DNA from: Clostridiales bacterium
GTDB taxonomy: Bacteria > Bacillota > Clostridia > Christensenellales > Borkfalkiaceae
Assembly (NCBI GenBank): GCA_021635425.1
Contig: JAJWOJ010000050.1
Coordinates: 1-7,348 of the forward strand
Direction: 5' to 3'
Length of the DNA: 7,348 nucleotides
Part shown: positions 4,793 to 7,348 of the stretch, piece after piece
Numbering within the stretch: the first letter of the stretch is position 1
Layout of the letters: every line of letters starts with the position of its first letter
Program-made: the position numbers and the translations under genes
The notes under the pieces: generated by a model
Told to the model about the DNA's origin: nothing
Database searches by the model: none
Seen by the model: the letters and a program-made list of their open reading frames with translations, nothing else

Positions 4793-5785
4793 ATGATCGA
4801 ACTCAAAAACGTATGCAAGATTTATTCTTCCGCAAAAAGCGAGTTCACCGCTCTTAATAACATAAATCTGACAATCGAAGACGGGGACGTTTTCGGAATA
4901 ATCGGTTTATCGGGCGCGGGGAAAAGCACTCTCGTCAGGTGTATGAACCTCCTCGAAAAACCCACTTCGGGCAGCGTGATAATAGACGGCGAGGACTTGA
5001 CGAAGGCAGACAAAAAAAGGCTGCGCGTTATCCGCAGAAAAGTTTCTATGATTTTCCAGCAATTCAATCTTCTGCAACAGAGGAGCGTGCTGAAAAACGT
5101 GGAACTTGCGGGCGAAATAGGCGGCGACGCGGACAGAAAGCAAAAAGCCGTTAAACTTCTGGAGACGGTGGGGCTTGGCGATAAGCTGAACGCGTATCCG
5201 TCCGAACTGTCGGGCGGGCAACAACAAAGAGTTGCGATCGCGCGTGCGCTGATGACCGATCCGAAGGTGCTTTTATGCGACGAGGCGACTTCCGCGCTCG
5301 ACCCGGAAACGACAAAATCCGTTTTGGAACTTTTAAAAGAACTTAACAAATCGCTTAATCTTACGGTGGTGATTATTTCGCATCAGATGTCGGTTATAGA
5401 AGCCGTTTGCAACAAGGTGGCGATAATAGATAAGTCCGAAATAGTAACGCAGGGTAATTTGCAGGATATATTCCTTTCGCCAAAGGAAAAAATCGCGAAA
5501 AAGCTTATTTATTCGGGGAAAATAAGCGCGGGGCTTAAAGGCGAAAAGCTCGTGAAGCTTATGTTTGACGGGTCGGCGGATAAGCCGATTATTACGAATA
5601 TCATACAGGAATGCAATATTCTTCTTTCCGTATTTTATGCGGAAACGAAAATCATAAACGGAAAAACTTACGGACAGATTATTTTCAGACTGCCTTATTA
5701 CGATGAGGATATCAAAAAGCTTTGCGGTTACCTCGACGAAAAAGGGGTTTGCTACGAGGAGGTTTTAAGCGATGACTTTTGCTGA
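4793..5785 (+). CDS. metN: Methionine ABC transporter ATP-binding protein MetN
   Basis: A complete 330-residue ATPase subunit powering methionine import on the cytoplasmic face with MetI and MetQ. Walker A GLSGAGKST is at 38-46, the Q-loop in MIFQQFNLL (about 87-94), the signature LSGGQQQR at 139-146, Walker B LLCDEATSALD at 160-170 with catalytic Glu164, and the H-loop His197. Residues about 252-327 form the C-terminal NIL (ferredoxin-like) domain, which in characterised MetN proteins binds methionine and inhibits transport when cytoplasmic methionine is high. This domain is the feature that separates MetN from generic amino-acid ATPases. I chose ATG 4793 because AGGAG (4781-4785) lies 7 bases upstream; the open frame extends in-frame back to TTG 4610, but that stretch covers the attenuator hairpins. 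The 3' end overlaps metI by 14 bp. Expression is probably controlled by the leader attenuator. Confidence 0.95.
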   Translation: MIELKNVCKIYSSAKSEFTALNNINLTIEDGDVFGIIGLSGAGKSTLVRCMNLLEKPTSGSVIIDGEDLTKADKKRLRVIRRKVSMIFQQFNLLQQRSVLKNVELAGEIGGDADRKQKAVKLLETVGLGDKLNAYPSELSGGQQQRVAIARALMTDPKVLLCDEATSALDPETTKSVLELLKELNKSLNLTVVIISHQMSVIEAVCNKVAIIDKSEIVTQGNLQDIFLSPKEKIAKKLIYSGKISAGLKGEKLVKLMFDGSADKPIITNIIQECNILLSVFYAETKIINGKTYGQIIFRLPYYDEDIKKLCGYLDEKGVCYEEVLSDDFC

Positions 5786-6443
5786 GATAGCGACGATGAC
5801 GGGCGAAACGCTCACAATGACTTTTCTTTCCACGCTGTTTGCCTATATTTTGGGGCTTCCTTGCGGAGTGCTTCTGAACGTGACGAGCAAAAGCGGGATA
5901 AAACCGTGCAAATGGATCAATTTTATAGTCGGACTTATCGTAAACGTTCTGCGTTCGGTGCCGTGCCTTATCGTCATCGTGCTGTGTATTCCGTGGACGA
6001 GGGCTTGGTTCGGTAAAGGCACGGGCGAGTGGTTTACCATTATCATACCGATGACGGTGTGTGCGTTCGGGCTTGTTTCGAGAATGGTGGAGCAGTCGCT
6101 TGCGGAAGTGCCTGCGGGCGAAATCGAAGCGGTTAAATCGCTCGGCGCAACCGATTTTCAGCTTATAACGAAAGTGATTCTGCCCGAAGCAAAAGCTTCG
6201 CTCATAACGGGCGTCGCCGTGGTTGCCGTGAGCGTTCTTGGATACACTTCGTTTGCTTATAACATAGGCGCGGGCGGGCTTGTTTCGGGGATATACACGT
6301 TTTATTCGAGAAATACGGGGGATTATCTTTCTTCCGCGTTTTTCTGGGTACTTATAGTTATAGTGGTTATAATAGTTCAGCTTATTCAGGAAGCGGGGCT
6401 TAAAATAGCAAAATTAACAGATAAAAGGAGAACTTTAAAATGA
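5772..6443 (+). CDS. metI: Methionine ABC transporter permease MetI
   Basis: A complete 223-residue membrane permease, which dimerises and forms the translocation path for methionine. Five hydrophobic segments fit the MetI fold: about 13-37, 49-74, 88-108, 143-163 and 186-208. The cytoplasmic EAA coupling loop, which docks on MetN, is at about 116-140 (GEIEAVKSLGATDFQ...LPEA, with Gly125 and Leu-Pro 137-138). The gene begins 14 bp inside metN. Its ribosome binding site AGGAGG (5757-5762) lies within metN, 9 bases before the ATG, which suggests translational coupling. It ends at an ATGA junction with metQ. The periplasmic-side segment after TM4 (SFAYNIGAGGL...FYSRN) departs from the more common family pattern with GGGGLG and YGYQR, so it is a somewhat divergent MetI. 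The assignment is supported by order and neighbours. Confidence 0.94.
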   Translation: MTFAEIATMTGETLTMTFLSTLFAYILGLPCGVLLNVTSKSGIKPCKWINFIVGLIVNVLRSVPCLIVIVLCIPWTRAWFGKGTGEWFTIIIPMTVCAFGLVSRMVEQSLAEVPAGEIEAVKSLGATDFQLITKVILPEAKASLITGVAVVAVSVLGYTSFAYNIGAGGLVSGIYTFYSRNTGDYLSSAFFWVLIVIVVIIVQLIQEAGLKIAKLTDKRRTLK

Positions 6444-7336
6444 AAAAATTACTCAATTTGTTGTGTGCGACGGCAATTTTGCTCGTTGCTGTGTTCACGG
6501 TCGGCTTTGCGGGCGGTTGCTCGAAGGGTTCCGCCAAAGAAATAAGCGTTTGCGCTTCCGAGGTTCCGCATGCCGAAGTTCTTAACGGCATAGTGAAGAG
6601 CGAACTCGAAAAGAAAGGTTATAAACTTAAAGTTACCGTTCTCGATTGGACTATGCAAAACGACGCCGTTGCGAACGGCGATTACGACGCGAACTACTTC
6701 CAGCACGTACCTTATCTCGAAACGTATGCGGGCAAAACAAAGCTTTTCGCATCCTGCAAAGTGCATTATGAGCCGCTCGGAATTTATTACGGAAAAGCGG
6801 CGAACGGCACTGCCGTTACGGACGGTAAAACTTTTGAAATCTGCGACGACGTCACGAACGCGATAAGGGCGTTTCAGCTCCTCGAAAAGAAAGGAGTTAT
6901 AAGCAAGGCAGCCGAAGGTGAAAAATTCCCCGTAAATGCCGCGGGCGACGGACTTAATATCGGTGCGGCAAGTAAAACGTGGAGCAGTAAAGACGGCTCC
7001 GTTACCGTTACGCTCGTTGCCGAAAATCTGCTTGTTTCGTCTATGAACGATTACGATTTTGCGTTGCTTCCGTGCAACACCGCCTACACGGGTAAAATTT
7101 CTTCCGACAAGCGTGCCGCCGTGGAAGACGACCCCGTTCAGGTTTCGGGCAAAGCCAACGTTATCGCGGCAAGATTGAACGATTATAAAAACAACGCCGA
7201 ATACAAAGCGAAGATTGACGCGCTCACCGACGTAATGCTTTCCAAAGAAGTTTCCGATTATTTTGCGGAAAAATACTACGGCGCGATGATTTGCGATTCC
7301 TCCACGCAGATAGATTTAAGAGGCGAGGTAGCCTGA
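6440..7336 (+). CDS. metQ: Methionine-binding lipoprotein MetQ (NlpA family)
   Basis: A complete 298-residue substrate-binding lipoprotein that captures methionine outside the membrane and hands it to MetI. The signal peptide has MKK, a hydrophobic core (about 4-22) and a lipobox-like FAGGC with the lipidated Cys at 27; Ala at -3 is less usual than Leu. The mature part shows NlpA-family hallmarks: YFQHVPYLE at 86-94, HYEPLGIYYGK at 109-119, the DVTNAIRAFQLL segment at 137-148 with Arg143, and the LLPCNTAYTG segment with Asn213, corresponding to the conserved ligand-site Arg and Asn of the family as I recall it. The usual PND before that Arg is CDD (135-137), and 165-195 is divergent, so ligand preference could differ. 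ATG 6440 overlaps the metI stop (ATGA). AAAAGGAG at 6423-6430 is 9 bases upstream. The stop is 12 bp from the window end, so any fourth operon gene is unseen. Confidence 0.94.
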   Translation: MKKLLNLLCATAILLVAVFTVGFAGGCSKGSAKEISVCASEVPHAEVLNGIVKSELEKKGYKLKVTVLDWTMQNDAVANGDYDANYFQHVPYLETYAGKTKLFASCKVHYEPLGIYYGKAANGTAVTDGKTFEICDDVTNAIRAFQLLEKKGVISKAAEGEKFPVNAAGDGLNIGAASKTWSSKDGSVTVTLVAENLLVSSMNDYDFALLPCNTAYTGKISSDKRAAVEDDPVQVSGKANVIAARLNDYKNNAEYKAKIDALTDVMLSKEVSDYFAEKYYGAMICDSSTQIDLRGEVA

Positions 7337-7348
7337 AATATTTCGTAT

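Overview
The window is 7.3 kb of chromosomal DNA from a bacterium that is most likely an anaerobic, low-to-moderate GC member of the Firmicutes (Clostridia in the broad sense, probably gut-associated). The basis is the dnaK-dnaJ order, strong AGGAGG-type ribosome binding sites, rho-independent terminators, a TetR regulator with a C-terminal domain typical of Firmicutes, an oleate hydratase, and a metNIQ operon with a transcription-attenuation leader. I cannot place the genus. All genes are on the + strand, and there are no mobile elements, tRNAs, rRNAs or CRISPR arrays.

Region 1 (1-1665) is chaperone genes: the C-terminal third of the DnaK lid and tail (the gene starts before the window), a 132-bp gap holding a perfect 12-bp GC-rich hairpin, then a complete dnaJ. 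Region 2 (about 1679-4429) is a fatty-acid stress module: a TetR/DhaS-like regulator with its own terminator, a compact promoter region with a spaced 10-bp inverted repeat covering the -35 box, and a complete FAD-dependent oleate hydratase closed by a strong terminator. The regulator probably controls the hydratase, but that is inference from adjacency and operator-like repeats.

Region 3 (4496-7336) is a methionine ABC transporter operon, metN-metI-metQ, with overlapping genes (14 bp between metN and metI, ATGA between metI and metQ). Before it lies a leader of about 260 nt. The leader contains a canonical terminator and a long, mutually exclusive antiterminator. Upstream of these are three helices that can be drawn as a three-way junction. 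I recognise neither an S-box (SAM-I) core nor a T-box sequence in it. A 29-codon Met-containing reading frame also lies across the same region, so a leader-peptide attenuator is a competing reading. This leader is the best candidate in the window for something undescribed.

Functionally, the three blocks look like independent transcription units: protein folding, unsaturated fatty acid hydration, and D/L-methionine uptake under premature-termination control.
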